Part shown: positions 10,536 through 24,564 of the stretch, in pieces | How the letters are laid out: the number at the start of each line of letters is the position of its first letter | Numbering within the stretch: the first letter of the stretch is position 1 | From: Peromyscus leucopus | Lineage: Eukaryota; Chordata; Mammalia; Rodentia; Cricetidae | Direction: 5' to 3' | Length of the DNA: 64,000 bases | Assembly: GCF_004664715.2 (NCBI RefSeq) | Contig: NC_051074.1 | Location: 17,027,678 to 17,091,677 of the forward strand | Notes under the pieces: model-generated | The model's input: only the letters and a program-made list of their open reading frames with translations | What the model was told of the DNA's origin: nothing | The model's database searches: none | Made by a program: the position numbers and the translations under genes

Positions 10536-12321
10536 AGCATTTGCTAACCAAAATAAAATTAAAGGAGACAATTCTCTTTCCAACTTCACTTTCTAAACTA
10601 CCTGAGTTCTTTTTAGAATGAGTTGGAATTAGCTATTTTAAAAATGATAGATCCCATCATTTGCTTTAAAAGGAGAATACCACTTTAGCATCTTTGTTCC
10701 CTACTTTAATTAATTTATTTATGGTGTATTTTCATGCCCAATCAAGAGGTTGCCTTTGGCCATTCTTTCCTTCTTTAATTACCTCATACCTGGCACTTTT
10801 TTTTTTTTTTTTTTTTTTTTTTACCTTCAAGCTTATTCTGTAATGATCTCAGGGGAAGTTGCTTGGGATATGCACAGTACTGTCTTTTATAACAGCAATT
10901 TCTTTCTTTATTTAGTATCTGAGGAAGTGAGAGTTGCTATCTATTTACAGCTCATGGTTGCCTTTGAAACACTGTTTTCTACTGCAATTAATGTTTCTCA
11001 GAAGGTTTCTTGATTGGAACTTATAGGGAATTTGAATGTGTAAAGCAGGTTTGCTGTGAAATGACATGATCCTGGATTCTCGACATAACATATTCTAAGA
11101 TTAAGGTTTTGATCCATTGTTGTTGGCTTTTTTAAATTTTATTTTAGGCTAAAGGGGACTTTCCATTTCTACCAAGCAAGAGTAAAAATATCCCTTGATT
11201 TACCAAGCTGACAAAACACTTTTAGCATTCAGTTTGTAAATTTCTGCTGTTGTCTGAGAGCTGCAGTATGGAAGGCAGGACTGCAATTGTAAGGGAATTA
11301 AAAAGCATGTTGTAGCTGGAAGCACTTTGCTGTTAATTTATTACTCAATAAATGCAACAAGCTTCCTCTGGGGCCTGCAGACCTGGAGAGATGCAACAGG
11401 AAGGTACCCATGTGAAGAGTTTGCTGGCTAATTATAAGCAGTGGCTGATTAGAGATGTGCAGGGTGATCCCTTCACTAAAGTTTTATTCCCTACACCTGT
11501 ACCTCTGAGTCTAAATGTTGACAGTGGTATAAAAACCCAATGATTTACAAGGTAACTACTGAATGCATAATGCCTTCAAAATATTAGTGCTCATTAAAGT
11601 TATAAATATATTAGAATTTGACAGGTGAGACTTGAATAGGGGGGAATCCCATAGGGTGCCTGAAATTGTAACAGAGGACTTCACACACCCTCTTCTTATA
11701 ATTCTCTCGTGGCTTCCCATCGCAAACCACAGCAAAGTATAAAGGTGGCCACTCTCCATAATGCTCTTGACAGTCTCCCTGGCTCACGTCACTTGTCTGG
11801 TGTTTTTACTTTTCTGTCCCATGGGAACATTGCAGTTCACTTTTGCTGGTTTTCTTTGTCTTCCTTAAACAATATCATGCCTTTTACCAGGACTGTTTCT
11901 TTGTCTTGAATTGACCTTCTGTTAGATATTTGTTTTATCCCTTAATCTCTAGGTTTCCAAAGAGGCTTTCTTAGATCATCTTGACTCCACACCACCTTTA
12001 TATCTATTATGCCGTATTAGACTGTTTACAACCATAATTGTATAGTAAAATTTATAGTACCTATCAGGATTACATTTTTATTTTTTAATACTTCGTTGTC
12101 TGTATTCTTACACCATTAGAGTATCATTGCTAAAACATAGGCTTTATCTATGTAACCTATTAGCCACATTAGCTCATATTTAATGAATATTTAATATTTA
12201 ATAGAAAGATAAGCTATTACAAACTAATCCAGTAGTTAATACATAAGTGCCCCATGTTCTTATTTGAAACTGTCAATGACTAAAATTATTGGTAAGAACT
12301 CAGAATAGATAGAAATACATC
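10536..12321. other. Unassigned DNA with T26 run and a possible conserved block
   Basis: A run of 26 T lies at 10,797-10,822. From about 11,220 to 11,480 the sequence is less AT-rich and more complex than its surroundings, with 'ctgctgttaatttattactc' and 'tggctaattataagcagtgg' (homeodomain-type TAAT words). No open frame there looks like a known protein. No other repeat recognised. Confidence 0.4.
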
Positions 12322-12480
12322 ACCAGACACAGGAATGATAGTACATACCTATAATCAATGCTCTTGGAAGACTGAGGAAAGACACTCTCAGGGAGTCTGA
12401 GGTCAGCCTAAGCTACATAGTGACCTTCAGGGCACCTAAGCTACAGTAAGACACTGTAGACACTGTTTCCCAAAAACAGG
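12322..12480 (+). mobile_element. Old B1-like SINE
   Basis: 'gacacaggaatgatagtac', 'ctataatcaatgctcttgg', 'gaggtcagcctaagctacat' and 'gacactgtttcccaaaaac' follow the order of B1 blocks, with heavy divergence and a small internal duplication ('cctaagctac'). Confidence 0.55.
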
Positions 12481-12819
12481 AAAACAGAACAATGCATAAT
12501 AAGTGATTTATTTTCACAAAATTTATCATGCAAGTGTATCTAAATATGTACAAAATTATGTCAACAATTTAAAGGGAAAGAAACAGCAGGAGCAAAACAC
12601 AACCCTGGACATGGGTGACTGAGGACAATGAGATAAAAGACAAATGCATGTGCTAGCCAATATGACAGACGTACAGTATTTGATGTACATCTATCAATAC
12701 AGGAAGTCCCTGTGTTAACACTTGACAGCACTAATCTGTTTCCTATTCACAGGTGAGAATTCTGAGATATGTGAGGTTAAAACATATATTTCATGCGACA
12801 TGACTGCCTTAACATAAGT

Positions 12820-13215
12820 TGAAAAGGAACAATAGTGGGTATACCAAAGCAAATAGGGGAGACCCTGGAGGCCTCAACTACACACGAAAAGCATGTAGGC
12901 AATTAAGAGAGCTGAGAATGGAAGAGATAATCTTCCCCCAGGGAAAGCAGACCAATTGGTTATCCAATACCAAATGGTTACCCTGAAAACATACATACTT
13001 GTATACCATACATACAAGTAACATTATACACTCTGAGCAGGTTATATTTAGGAACATATACATGTACATACATGAATGTAATAGCAATTGATGTAAAAAG
13101 AGGCCACGGATTTCAAAAAGAGCAGGGAAGTATATACAGGCATGTTTGGAGGGAGGCTATGCAAAGGAGGAATGATGTAATTGCATTATAACTTCAAAAA
13201 TTAAGAACCTTAAAA
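12820..13215 (+). mobile_element. L1 3' end, non-Lx-like subfamily
   Basis: 'ctggaggcctcaactacac', 'aattaagagagctgagaatg', 'cagaccaattggttatcc', 'cattatacactctgagcagg' and the terminal 'gaatgatgtaattgcattat' match a well-known rodent L1 3' UTR type. The tail is AT-rich ('acttcaaaaattaag'). 5'-truncated, non-coding. Confidence 0.72.
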
Positions 13216-15015
13216 GTAATGTTTATAATCTCTATAGGATGTGCAGAGGTTGAAGATCTGAGGTGAAGTAACTATTGAAGACAATTCCTCATTCCCCTCA
13301 TAGCAGAAAAAAATTAGCATAAAGAAATGAATAAAAATACCACAGCTTGTAAGCTTAAATTCTAAAATTCTACTGTCTTTTTATTAAAAATTTCAGTGTC
13401 TGCAATTATAGAAAAACTAACTCTTAGCTAACCTTTCAAAAGCCGAATGTGTTGTGAGCAGTCACCTCCTTGTTTGAAGGTGTGTGAATGGACATTTGTC
13501 ACTGCTGTGAGCCTTTTCCATCTGTTTCTCTTCACGGTCAGGGATGTCTGTCTATTTGAGTAAGCCATTGAAATAGAATGTTTCCTAATAAAGAGATAAT
13601 AGATTGATATGTATACATGTAGTTAATAAATTGATGGATAATACAATGCTGTTTTCCTCAAACTTCAAATAATTCCTCGACATAATAAATGAGTTGCATG
13701 GAAATTTTATGCCTAAATTTATTCTCTTCTTGAGTTATGCGTCCTGGCATGGGACTGTGAAATTAAGTTTAACAACGCATTTTACTCTTTATTAAGTCAC
13801 GAAATATTTTATTTTGTGACATTTATTTCTTAATCCAAAACTTGTTTGGCTAAGACATAACCACATAAAACACAGTTGTAAGTTGGGTGTGCTTTGTGTT
13901 CTTTCAGAAAAGTGAAAGCAGAACCTATGAACATTAGCTAATCTGAACATTACTATATTGCGAGCAATGCCTTCCTTTCTATAATCATGAAGCTTTATGT
14001 TTATTAAATAATTCAATTGAAATATTTCATTGACATTTTGAATTTATTCCTTCCATTTTTTAAATTAGTTGCCTGAAAACTAGAATTATGGGACATATTC
14101 ACAATTAATTTCTTTAAGGACAAATGTTTCCCTGTTATATGAATAGTAGTAACTCTATAGCTGTCAAAAATTTAACAATATTAAAATAAATTGTACTAAA
14201 AAAATAACACATATTTGAAACTCAGAGGAAAATCCTAAGAATTCACCAAAAGTATTATTTGATTGGCTTTAATAGATGTAGATTAATCTAATTATGATAA
14301 AGTTTGATTGTTTTTTAAATGTTACATATGTATATTTTTAAAACAACTGTTATAGAGTAGTTGTATATTAAATAGGCACAGATACATTATATAGAATATA
14401 TCTACATTAGGCAAAATTAATGTTTGTAAATGGGATCCTGGTTTTTCTCATCTTCAAAATCAGCCAAATAGAATATCCTTTTCATTTCATTCCTTGGGAG
14501 ACAGGCAAGAGGTAGACATGACACAACACCCCAAGACAGTCAAGGAGGTTCCTTTGCCTAATTAGGTAACCAGAGTTGTGCATCTGTAACCTCCTGTTAG
14601 CTATGACCTCAGACAGAGTCTGGATATTTACTTATAGTCTCAGCATAACAAATCTAATATATCTAACAAACCAACTTAAAAACACTAACAGTGTATCACA
14701 AAGATGAAAAGAAAGAGCTACATAGGGTCTGATGGTACAGCTTTAGTGGTAAAGCACTTTCTCCACATGAATGAATATAAACAAGTGCTTAAGTATAAGT
14801 GTCCACTGGGAAGGAGAATGACTGTGCATGTTTCAGGGCAAGGTTTGAACAGGGAACCCAGCACACTGGAAATGACTCACTGGAAAAGGATGCTTCTGGA
14901 AATGCCTTACACTGTGAAAGACAGAGTATGGCAAGAACCTCAACAATGGATATTTAACCTTGGTGGTATTTGAAGGAGATGTCTTTCCAGGATAAAAAAT
15001 ATATCCATAATTTGC
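13216..15015. other. Unassigned AT-rich DNA
   Basis: No gene recognised. The stretch at 13,440-13,560 ('gtgttgtgagcagtcacctc') is less AT-rich and could be conserved non-coding DNA. At about 14,720-14,760 'ggtacagctttagtggtaaa' weakly resembles an ID SINE box A, but the rest does not support it. Confidence 0.35.
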
Positions 15016-15130
15016 CCCTTCCTTCTTTTCCTCCCTCCCTCCTCCCCCTTCTTTATTCTTCTCTGTCTCTATCTCTCTGTCTCTGTCTCTCTGTCTCTGT
15101 CTCTCTCTGTTTCTGTCTCTCTCTCTTCCC
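15016..15130. repeat. Polypyrimidine tract, (TCTCTG)n-like
   Basis: Continuous C/T-rich strand: CCTT and CCCT units, then TCTG/TCTC units to 15,130. Open frames here on both strands are by-products of this low complexity. It could form triplex (H-DNA). Confidence 0.9.
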
Positions 15131-16703
15131 AGTAAAAGTTTTCCTTTGTAAAAGTTACAAATATCCAGGAAAAACATGTTTGTTTAGCTGTTGCCTCCAG
15201 GTCAGCAAAGTCATCCAGCTTACACTTCATGAAAAGTTTTTTAAAAATATACATCCTAACTCTATTCTCTAGATCCTCACTAGTTTATTTTCTCATTCTT
15301 TCCAGGGCATTCTGCTTCCCAACACTGAACTGAGAATTGCTGGTTTATATTCACTCCCTGAGAATATTGGCAACAAGTCCCTGAACTTAAACAGCATCTC
15401 TGAGACAGATGTAACAGTGTCCTGGGTCTGAGAGAATAGCAAGGACATTCTGCAAAGTTCCTGTAGAATGTCAGCTAAGTTTCAGGTAGAAGTAACATAA
15501 GATTAGGTTTTTCTGTTCTTTTCTTTTATGATTGCCAAGAAGAGTGACGAGGTAATATTAGGAATCCAAAGTAACTATGCTTGGAATATTTTCTTTTTAT
15601 ATAAATTGTTCAAACAGATATATAAAAGTCACAAAATTATTATGTTAACAATGCATGAAGTGATTTCTTACTGCAACTATACATTCTAGCATGTTTAAAT
15701 CAGGTTAAATATCTCTCTTTTAATATTTATGATTTCTTCCAGCGAAAATTTTAAAAGACTTTCTAGAAATTTTTTGAAACATAGAGTACACCAATTTAAA
15801 TGTAGGTACTCTATTGCATAACCACATGCCAATGATCTAGCAAGTAATTAACTTAGTTCAGGTTAATCATCTTTCTTATAACTCTTCACAGATCCACTTC
15901 TCTTCCCCAGCCTCTAGTAATTCCCATTCCACTTAAATTTTATGAAATATTTGTCTAGATCACACTTGTGAGTAATACTATATAATATATTCAGTCATTT
16001 ATTTTAGCAATAGACAAAACAATAGCACACACAATAATTAAGGTGAAACATTTGAAGTTAAGAAAGAAAAACTAATTAAAAGACAATCTCATAGGTAAGC
16101 ATCATGTAAGCCAATATCCACACAAAATAACAATGCTGAAACTGAACATATTGAAAGAAAATAATTTTATTAATCTTTTTAAAACAAACACAAACTCCCA
16201 TCTTAACTCTATCCTAGCAGTGGGGGAGGAAGACAAAAAATGAAAACAGAAGAAAGTAAACTATGGGAAGAGAAGAAAGGAAGGGGACAATTTTTTTATC
16301 CCAATCTTTTCTTCTACAGAAAGAGGTAGCTTTCATAATCTTGGTAGCACTTGAATCCTACATTATAGCTAGTGAACAGTAAGAAAATATTAACAAGTAT
16401 AATATTAACAACTGTATGTTCTTTAAGAATCTTCAAATTATACCAACAAAAGTATCCCCTGCACAAAGGTCTTTTTATGCATTTATTTGCTTGTCCCAAA
16501 TGATTTTGTTCTGTTAATTCATATGGGAATTTAATGCTGATTTCTCCTTCTGCCAAATGGAAGACATTATCTCATTTAGACACATATCTTAATACGTGTG
16601 ACCAGTAACTAAAGGCCTTTCACCTGCTAGCTAGAATGGTTTCTCTTGGAATTTATGTATTAAAAAAAGTAAATGTTTTATTAATGTCTGCAGTTTAATT
16701 AAA
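15131..16703. other. Unassigned AT-rich DNA
   Basis: No gene, RNA or repeat recognised. The open frame at 16,314-16,556 (-) has no motif. Confidence 0.4.
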
Positions 16704-16715
16704 CACACCATGAAA

Positions 16716-16859
16716 GCCGGGCGGTGGTGGCGCACGCCTTTAATCCCAGCACTCGGGAAGCAGAGCCAGGCGGATCTCTGTGAGTTCGAGGCCAGTTGGG
16801 CTACCAAGTGAGTTCCAGGAAAGGTGCAAAGCTACACAGAGAAACCCTGTCTCGAAAAA

Positions 16860-16910
<51 letters not shown>
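16716..16910 (+). mobile_element. Young B1 SINE with A50 tail and 12-bp target duplication
   Basis: Near-consensus B1 from 'gccgggcggtggtggcgcac' to 'accctgtctcgaaaaac', followed by 50 uninterrupted A residues (16,861-16,910). The direct repeat CACACCATGAAA lies at 16,704-16,715 and again at 16,912-16,923. B box 'gagttcgaggc' is intact. A pure 50-base tail and perfect duplication mean a very recent L1-driven insertion. 'ggaaaggtgcaaagctacac' at the right half points to cricetid rather than Mus B1. Confidence 0.93.
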
Positions 16911-16912
<2 letters not shown>

Positions 16913-16923
16913 ACACCATGAAA

Positions 16924-19900
16924 AGTGGGAGAGACAAGAACAGAAAATGTGACCATATTCTTGATTACACAGAAATTCTAGAAGTGTATAAAATTTAAAT
17001 AAGATAATATATAAAATATAAAAGTCTATAATAGACTCTGTAATTTGTACTGATGAAGTGGAACCAACCTAAGTTTAATTATCAGATACTTCAGGACTGT
17101 CCTTGGGATCCAGGACAAGGCAATGGCCTCAGTCACATGGTAAGTTGGAAACTAAAGTTTTGTGTGCTTGCTTGTTTGTTTGTTTACACTTCCCGGTATA
17201 TGTGTTTCTCATGTGCATCTTATAGCAGGTCTATGCGACAATAGGTTCTGAATAAAGATATGCTAAATAAAAATTAGATGATAACACTCTCTTCTCACAT
17301 CCCCTTCATCATGTATTTGTTAAAAAAAATACAAGTAGAAGCTGTATCATTAACCTTCAATGAGTACTTCACATTTTCTGGCAAATCATTTCAATGATTT
17401 ATAAAAGTAAATAAAATGAAGTTTATATTTGTTAAATTTTTGCTTTGTCTAAGAATCTGGATTTGTATTGAATTATTTGTGGTATATTTACTGTTCTCTA
17501 GCGTGAAAAGGGCTAACACTTCTCCTCACCCCATTCTATAATAGGTTCTGGGTCCTGAGTAATATATTCAAAGGATACTCATCCAGTTAATGGTTAGATC
17601 TAGACCCTCAGATAGGACCTAGTGTCTTATTTCAAAAGTTATCTTCACATCAAGAACTTACTGATGACATTCACTAAATCAAACAACAAAACCTGAGTTT
17701 AATTACCATGCATATGTTAGCTTTAAAAATTTTGGTAAGAAATTTTGTTAAGTGAAAACAGAAGTTTGCAAGTCAATATCCTAGGAAAATAATTTTAGAA
17801 TGTTTGCTAACTAGTAACTCTTGAAAAAGTAATCCTTCCTCCCATAGGAGTATTTAACACTTCTCAGAAGTTGGTGTATTTTCTGAAAAGAAGAGTATGA
17901 TGCAATTATTTTTATAAACAGGATCTTTTGTTTCAAAGAGCTTACATTTATAATCTTCTAAGAATGATTTATTCTGATGCATTTTTATTGTTATGCCTTC
18001 CATATGTTAACAACCTGAAAATTGTTCCAATACAGCTATTTGTCTTATTTCTCAAAACACAAATATACCATACTTATGAGAGACTTTTCAACACTCAGAA
18101 TCAGGGATTTCTGGGTTAGGCTCCATTTAAAAATTTCCAAATAACAAATCCAATGACTTCTACTCTGCTTCAGATGTAGCAAATATAGAATATAAATGTT
18201 GGGAAGTTATTCTCATGGATCTTGTGTGTCTCACATGTATTTTAAAAAAGGAATCATTTGCATTTGTATTTTAGACTGTTGTCTTTCAATAGGTAGCAGC
18301 ATTGAAAAGTTTTGGAAGTACCTCTCTTCAAGGCAAAGACTCATTATGTTCACTATCAATTAGGAAAGATTCAACATTTCTAGGATCAAGGCTCCACCAC
18401 ACTAACTCAACCAATTATCTCGTGAGTCATCCACCTCAGGTAAGCTTTCCTGTCAAATCATAACTACACCAGCTTTGCCCTATCTTCTACCAATGTGCAT
18501 GACAACCTCATTAAGTTATGTTGTCCATCCTGACACCATGTAAAACCAAATTTAGTACACTAGGAATGTTTAAAATATACTTTGTAAATTTTACCTAATG
18601 ATATATAATTAATATTTAATCTAATGATTAGTAGATAATCTTGATTAGGGATAGGGTAAAAGCCTAAAGGAATGAGTTTGGGGGCTTTAGAATTTTAAGA
18701 GCATTTTATTGTTACATATCAGCTTGTGACATTTGCTAAGCAAGCTATATGATTCAAGAACTAAAAAAATCTAAATAACTAAAAAAAATACATTGGGAAA
18801 TTTTCATTTACTCAATTAAGCGTACAGCAATGGAGACATCATTCTCCTCCTACAATGCATATCTTTGTATGATCATAGAAATCATAGTCATCTCTGATGC
18901 CTCATTCCTGCCATGGTGCTGGTACAAACTTAAAAGAAAGAACACAGCAAGAACAAATTCTGTGCAAAATCTAAAAATGTGCCCATAAACACATATATAC
19001 ATGTGTGTACATTGAAAGACATGCATACACATTTAAACATAGAGACAAGGGATTAGTAACAAACTCCTAAGAAGTCCACATGTCTGACATACGAAAGGAA
19101 ATTAGAGTTGCAGTTAAGCAATGGTAGGAAAAAAAATGTACTTTCCTAAACATTCTTAAATGTTGTTAATTTTTGCTTTATCTTATCTTCTCCTATTCCC
19201 ATTTCTGGTTATAAATAATATCAAATTAAATTAATAATATTATTTACTTCAAAGGACAAGTATATCTCCTAATTTTATTCTTTGTTTGCTAACTATTGTG
19301 GTAAAATGTTACATGATCCAGTTAACAAATGTGTGTGCCCATTTTAGATGACAACATTCTAGTTGTACAGAAGTTTTATACAATAGTAGAAAATTATCTT
19401 GTGCTATGCAATCTAAGTAAATCAGCTTGTAACCTAACTACAAACTCCGGAAAAATCAGTCTGCTCCATGAATTCACTCTGTTAAAGACACACTAACTTA
19501 CCAAAGCTGAGGTTTTAGGCTGGAAATCAAGACTACAAAGTAGGATATCCACTCATGTCACAAAAATGCTTGGTCCTATTTTTTATGAAAAGTGTTATCT
19601 TATTGTTAAAACAGTGCTTTTGAAGATAGTCAATACTGTTCATATTAAGGGGTAATTGTCTGTGGATCATTACCCTTACATTTAGCCAAATTGGACGAGG
19701 AAAGTTAACCTGAGTGGCTGGAGGGAAGAAACCACTTACAGCATGAAGATCTAGATCTAGTCAATTAGAAGGCATCTTGCATAAGTATACTCTGTGGCAT
19801 GGAAAAGGCTTTCAATATATTCCAAGCCCATCTCAGGAAGTGAATACTCTGATGCTTGGGTTTTGAAAGTCTGAGTAAGTAAACTACTTGTCTGCCTCTA

Positions 19901-22900
19901 CTTGACTTCTTATGTATGTCTCCTTAGGAACTTAGGGGAATTATGAAAATCTGTTTCCCAATTTATTATATAACCACTATCCATTTCTTTCTGCATCTCC
20001 TACTCTATGCCATATCATGTAAAATAATTACAGAATAAAAATCATGAAAGTTACATAAGTAAATGGGAGAAATTAGAAAGTATGTGTTGATAGCATCTTG
20101 ATTTTCTGTGTGATTTTTCAATAGGTAACTAGAAATATTCTAAAGGGAATAAAAAAAAACACAGTTTTGTTTAAAATGAGTGTGCAAAATTCAGTAGAAA
20201 ATACTTCTTGATGTAAATTCTATGAAGCCTATACATTTACATCACCCTGAGTGCTTCCTGGAAGTGCAAGCTTGTGGATTATATCTCAGAATTTGCTGAC
20301 TTCATTCTCTGTGATCATGGATGGACCATTTGCACATTACTCAGTGGATTCTTCAGCATGCTAAACTTCAACAACCTGCATATTTTCATGATGCAGAATC
20401 AGTTTCACAACTAAAATGTGTCAGTTAATGTAATAATTAAGAAATGGTAGATTCTGAATGTTCTGAACATATCTCAATGAACTTATTTCCTGACTGTTCA
20501 TTCCTTCTACAATACTTATTAAGTATTTTCTACACTCCAGATATTGTGTCAGTCATTTCAAACAAGAAAGTGAAAACAAAGGAGTCTAGTTGTTGCTAAA
20601 GTTAATAGTCTACAAAAAGGAAAAAATAAACAGAGTAGTAAACACATGCAAGAAAAACCAAAATTTAAATGACTTCAGTAAAGACAGGTGTACTGTACTA
20701 GAAGATCCTTTAACAGTATAGTATGACCGTCAGTGGACATACTAATTTCTCCTCTAAAAGTGATGACTTGACTGAAAAATTAAAGGATAAATAATAATTC
20801 AATAGAGAAAAAAAGAAGTGGAGATACAAGTTTGGGAAACATTCAGTCGTGCAAGACCACGTCATGTGTCCAGGGAGAAACCCCATGTACGCAAGGTATC
20901 TACTCATAAGTAGAGAGAAGGAAATATCCAGCAAAAGATTAAATTGGATATGTTCTTAGATGCCAAACTATGCTTGCTTTTATTTTTTGTCTCTGTTTCA
21001 TGATACTACTCAAAAGGCAATTGAAAACCATCATAATATTAAGTAGACATGATATGCTGAGACTGCTCTTCCAAAAATATAACTTAATGTGCAGGATAGG
21101 AAAAGCTTACAAGGACTTACCAGGATTTGTTGATCAACTTATCTTAAAGAAACCATTTAAATTTCTCATCATTCTGTGGATCAGAAATGCACACTGGACT
21201 CAGCTGAGCTGTCTCACTTATGTGCTGTCAGAACACATTCAGCTAGCTATATCCTTCAACATTTAAAAAGTCGTCATCCGCTGCCTGATGCCAAAGAAAA
21301 ACCTCAGCTACAAGTGTTTCATCATCACATCCATAAGGCAGGCTGATTTTTGCTTCACATGCAGCCAGGAGCTCAAAAATACATGGGAAAGATAGGATAG
21401 GTTTTTACTTCTTCCTTGTGTGACGTTTGATGATATCTATATAGTCAAAGAAAATCACACAACATACCAATAATCACAATGGGGAAACACAAAAAAAAAA
21501 TTACATAAGGGTTTTCGACAAGAATCATTTTGACCATGCTTCTAGTCTATCCTAGAGATAAGAAGAATGTGTTGTGTCTGAGCTTGATGGAGGCCCTCTC
21601 TTGTCTCAGGTGGGCTTTAAATCATGAGTTGTGGGTCTAGATACTCATGATAACATGGAACTTCCACTGAGTCAGTAACCTCAAGGTCTGTGTTTGTCAA
21701 TTCAGTGAGTGAAATTCACTGACCACAGAGGGTGAGCTTTAGAAAATAAACTTTAGTATATATTCATAGGTGGGAGTTTAAGTGAAAGAAAGGAGACAGA
21801 GAGCATGTACAGAGAGGGCCACTCCCCAGAAAGGGCATGAAACTGAGCTTATAGATGGAGCTTTTAATATAACTGATGATGAATGAGTCAAGGAGAGGTA
21901 ACTAGTCCAGCCAGCCCACCCATGAGGTGTGCAAGGGCTTGCTGTCAGTTTAGGTCAACTTCATGTGTAGCATTGAGCTGGGGATGCTCATTTAAAAGAG
22001 ATATAACAAGGATCCAGGAAGCAGAACTCTCTCCCAACATTGCTCCTGGCAAGGCTATTAAGAGGTCTGCTGATGTGTGGTCCTTGTCCTGCCTGACAAG
22101 CTTCTGTCTCCTGCTCTCATGGTTGGGAAGCTATTGCAGATTAGTTTTGCAGTGAGAGCTGTGTCCAGTAAGATGACAGTGTCAGAGAGACCCTTGGTTT
22201 CTCTGCTGGACTTGAAATCTATTTCACAGAAAAGCAGATAGAGCATGCTGATGGGCTGAATAGGAGGGACTGAGACTGAGCAAGAGCTGAGTAAAGAGCC
22301 TATTTTTTTAAAGCTTCACACAATTGTTCTACTCAATTAGTTGGAAACAACAGAATTCCCAGTTTGTGAGTGTAGATCTATGTTTAAATGAGTTTGCTTG
22401 AGAATTCTAAGACAACATATTAAATGGTCCCATGGAGCTCATAAAATATGGATCTGAAGCTCATATTGAAAGGTCATGCTTTTGATTAAAATTTTTGATT
22501 CCATCAGTAGATAGAGTTTAATTGAAGCTTTATATAGGCCTGCCATCATCTAAATTGATAAAAATCGATCAAGAGAATAACAGTGCTTTGATCTACATTT
22601 TGAACATATTAAATAAGTAAAAAAAAAAAAAAAAGAAATCAATAAAAAAGATGAAAAGAGTAATCAGAAGGAAAGGAATAAATCCAGACTGTATCATGGA
22701 GACCCCTGAATAGAATATTCTAGGAGAAATGCACGGCAGTAAGAGAGCTACTGAAGAAACTGTATGAGCTGAGGAAATAAATTTCTTTTTTGACTGAAAC
22801 CTAGGTGTCTTCTGGTGATTTTAGTAAAAAAGTTCTTTGAGTGAATTTTTGGTGATGATGGTAATTGGAGAGGACTGAAGAAATGGGAGCAAGTGAAAAT

Positions 22901-23382
22901 GTAGATTCCATGGCTTCCAGGAATATACAGTATATCCATTTACACATTCAAGCCAAGTGATGCAGTAGGCCCACATAATTTTGGAGGATGGATATGCAAA
23001 GGACTGAGAAATATAAGAGAAAAGACAATACAAGAGAAGAGACAAGAATAATGTATTGTACTGATAGACTAACTGTGTGACAGACTTCCCCAGATGACAA
23101 GGGCCTAGGCACATAAGACCAACATTGAATTTAAAAATCAGACTGATAGCTTCCCAATATAACAAAACAGAGAAATTTTACAAAGCCACTTTTACTCATT
23201 TTGCTGATTAATAATTCAGAATGTTTCTGTTGTTTTTTCCCAGGAAAAGGCAATGCATAAATTCATGAGTGTTGCAGAGATGGATTTTTCATTAAGAAAC
23301 CAAAGCCCCAAAAGTACTGGCTATAAACCTGGAATACAACAAGCTGTGAACTCAGGTATCTGTTTCATGAATCCTAAAGGGT
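16924..23382. other. Unassigned AT-rich DNA, no gene seen
   Basis: Longest repeat-poor stretch. Only short A runs stand out (22,620-22,634). The block at about 21,780-22,270 is less AT-rich and may be an LTR or old retroelement, but I could not place it. Open frames such as 20,970-21,266 (+) and 21,883-22,155 (+) carry no recognisable motif and sit in ordinary non-coding composition. Confidence 0.4.
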
Positions 23383-23540
23383 CTTATAATAAAAAACCTG
23401 GAGCCAGATATTGGGGTAAATGCTGAAAGATCAGAGAGACAAAAGAGCAAGTCACTAGAGAAACTTCTCACCACTACCGAATTCTCAGGCTGAATGGAAG
23501 GCAGGATCCTACTTCCCCACTTCATTTCTGTCACATGTCA
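23383..23540 (-). mobile_element. Fragment of B1-containing composite repeat
   Basis: 'aacctggagccagatattg', 'gctgaaagatcagagagac' and 'attctcaggctgaatggaa' are the complement, in order, of the right end of the composite element at 48,660-49,075. So this is the same family in the opposite orientation, lacking the B1-like middle. Confidence 0.6.
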
Positions 23541-24450
23541 AATATGAGATGTTGAAAGATCTTTAGTCACCAGTCTGGAGAAAAGTACACAAAACCCTCC
23601 ACATAAAATCGATTGATACCTACAAATTTTGTATAGAATAAGTGGCTGGTGTACCTGCTGATGCTTACAGCTAGTCTGTCATCAGCCAAGCTTGCCCCAT
23701 CTGCACAAGCAACTCACTAACCTTATTCATTACCTATAGCATTTCCTATACCTGTTCAGCTGGATTGGATGGAAAGGAAAGACTATGTTGGGAAACCTTA
23801 AGAACAAAGGACTAATTAACTTTACATGGTGTAATTCATGGAGTATGGAAAGCAGCAACTTTTTGGTTATAGATACATTGCCAATAAACAATTTAAATAA
23901 ACATAGTAAATATTTTCCTGTCAGCTTGTGCTTCCAAATTTGAAAGTTCTAAAATAGCCTGTTTATGAATTTGACTGCATTGATTTTTGTATAATTTTCT
24001 ATGAGTTTCTCTCCTTCTATTTAATTGATTTTTACTTTGCCCTATCTCTGTTCCTTCTCACCCACAAATCAGTGCCAGTTTATTTTAAAATAGAAAATCA
24101 TTTTTAATTGTATAGTACAGATATACTATATAAGTAGAAATGATAGAAAGCAAACAAACTAAGGTTTTTCTAGGAGTTCAAACCATATGATAAAGTAGTT
24201 AGTTTCTATAAGAAGCAAAATGTTTCATTTCTCTTAAAAAAAATTAAGTAATAGAAAACTGCATGAGCTTGGCAATGTACAAGTTTTAGCTGATATTCTG
24301 TAAGCATTGCGGTATGCTCATAAAGAGGAAAAAGAAGGGGCAAGAAATAAACAGAAAATTAAGCCTCAAGCCTTAGCTGCTCTGCACAGTTCGATTTTCT
24401 ATCTTAAAAGTTTAAAAAAATCTTGTTACATACTACAATATTTACTTACA
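23541..24450. other. Unassigned AT-rich DNA
   Basis: No gene or repeat recognised. Confidence 0.4.
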
Positions 24451-24564
24451 TTTCTTCCTTTCTCCTTGCTTTTTTTCTTCCTTCCTTCCTTCCTTCCTTC
24501 TGTCCTTCCTTCCTTTTTTCCTTCCTTTCTTTCTTTCCTTCTCTCTTCCTTCTCTCTTCTTTCT
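24451..24564. repeat. (TTCC)n / polypyrimidine microsatellite
   Basis: TTCC units, purest at 24,477-24,501, within a longer C/T tract. Open frames on both strands here are artefacts of it. Confidence 0.93.

Noticed and set aside
14720..14800. tRNA- or ID-like sequence 'ggtacagctttagtggtaaag'
   Set aside because: Only a box A-like word; no matching box B or tail at the right spacing.
15016..15272. Overlapping frames rich in serine/leucine or arginine/glutamate
   Set aside because: Translations of a polypyrimidine tract on both strands.
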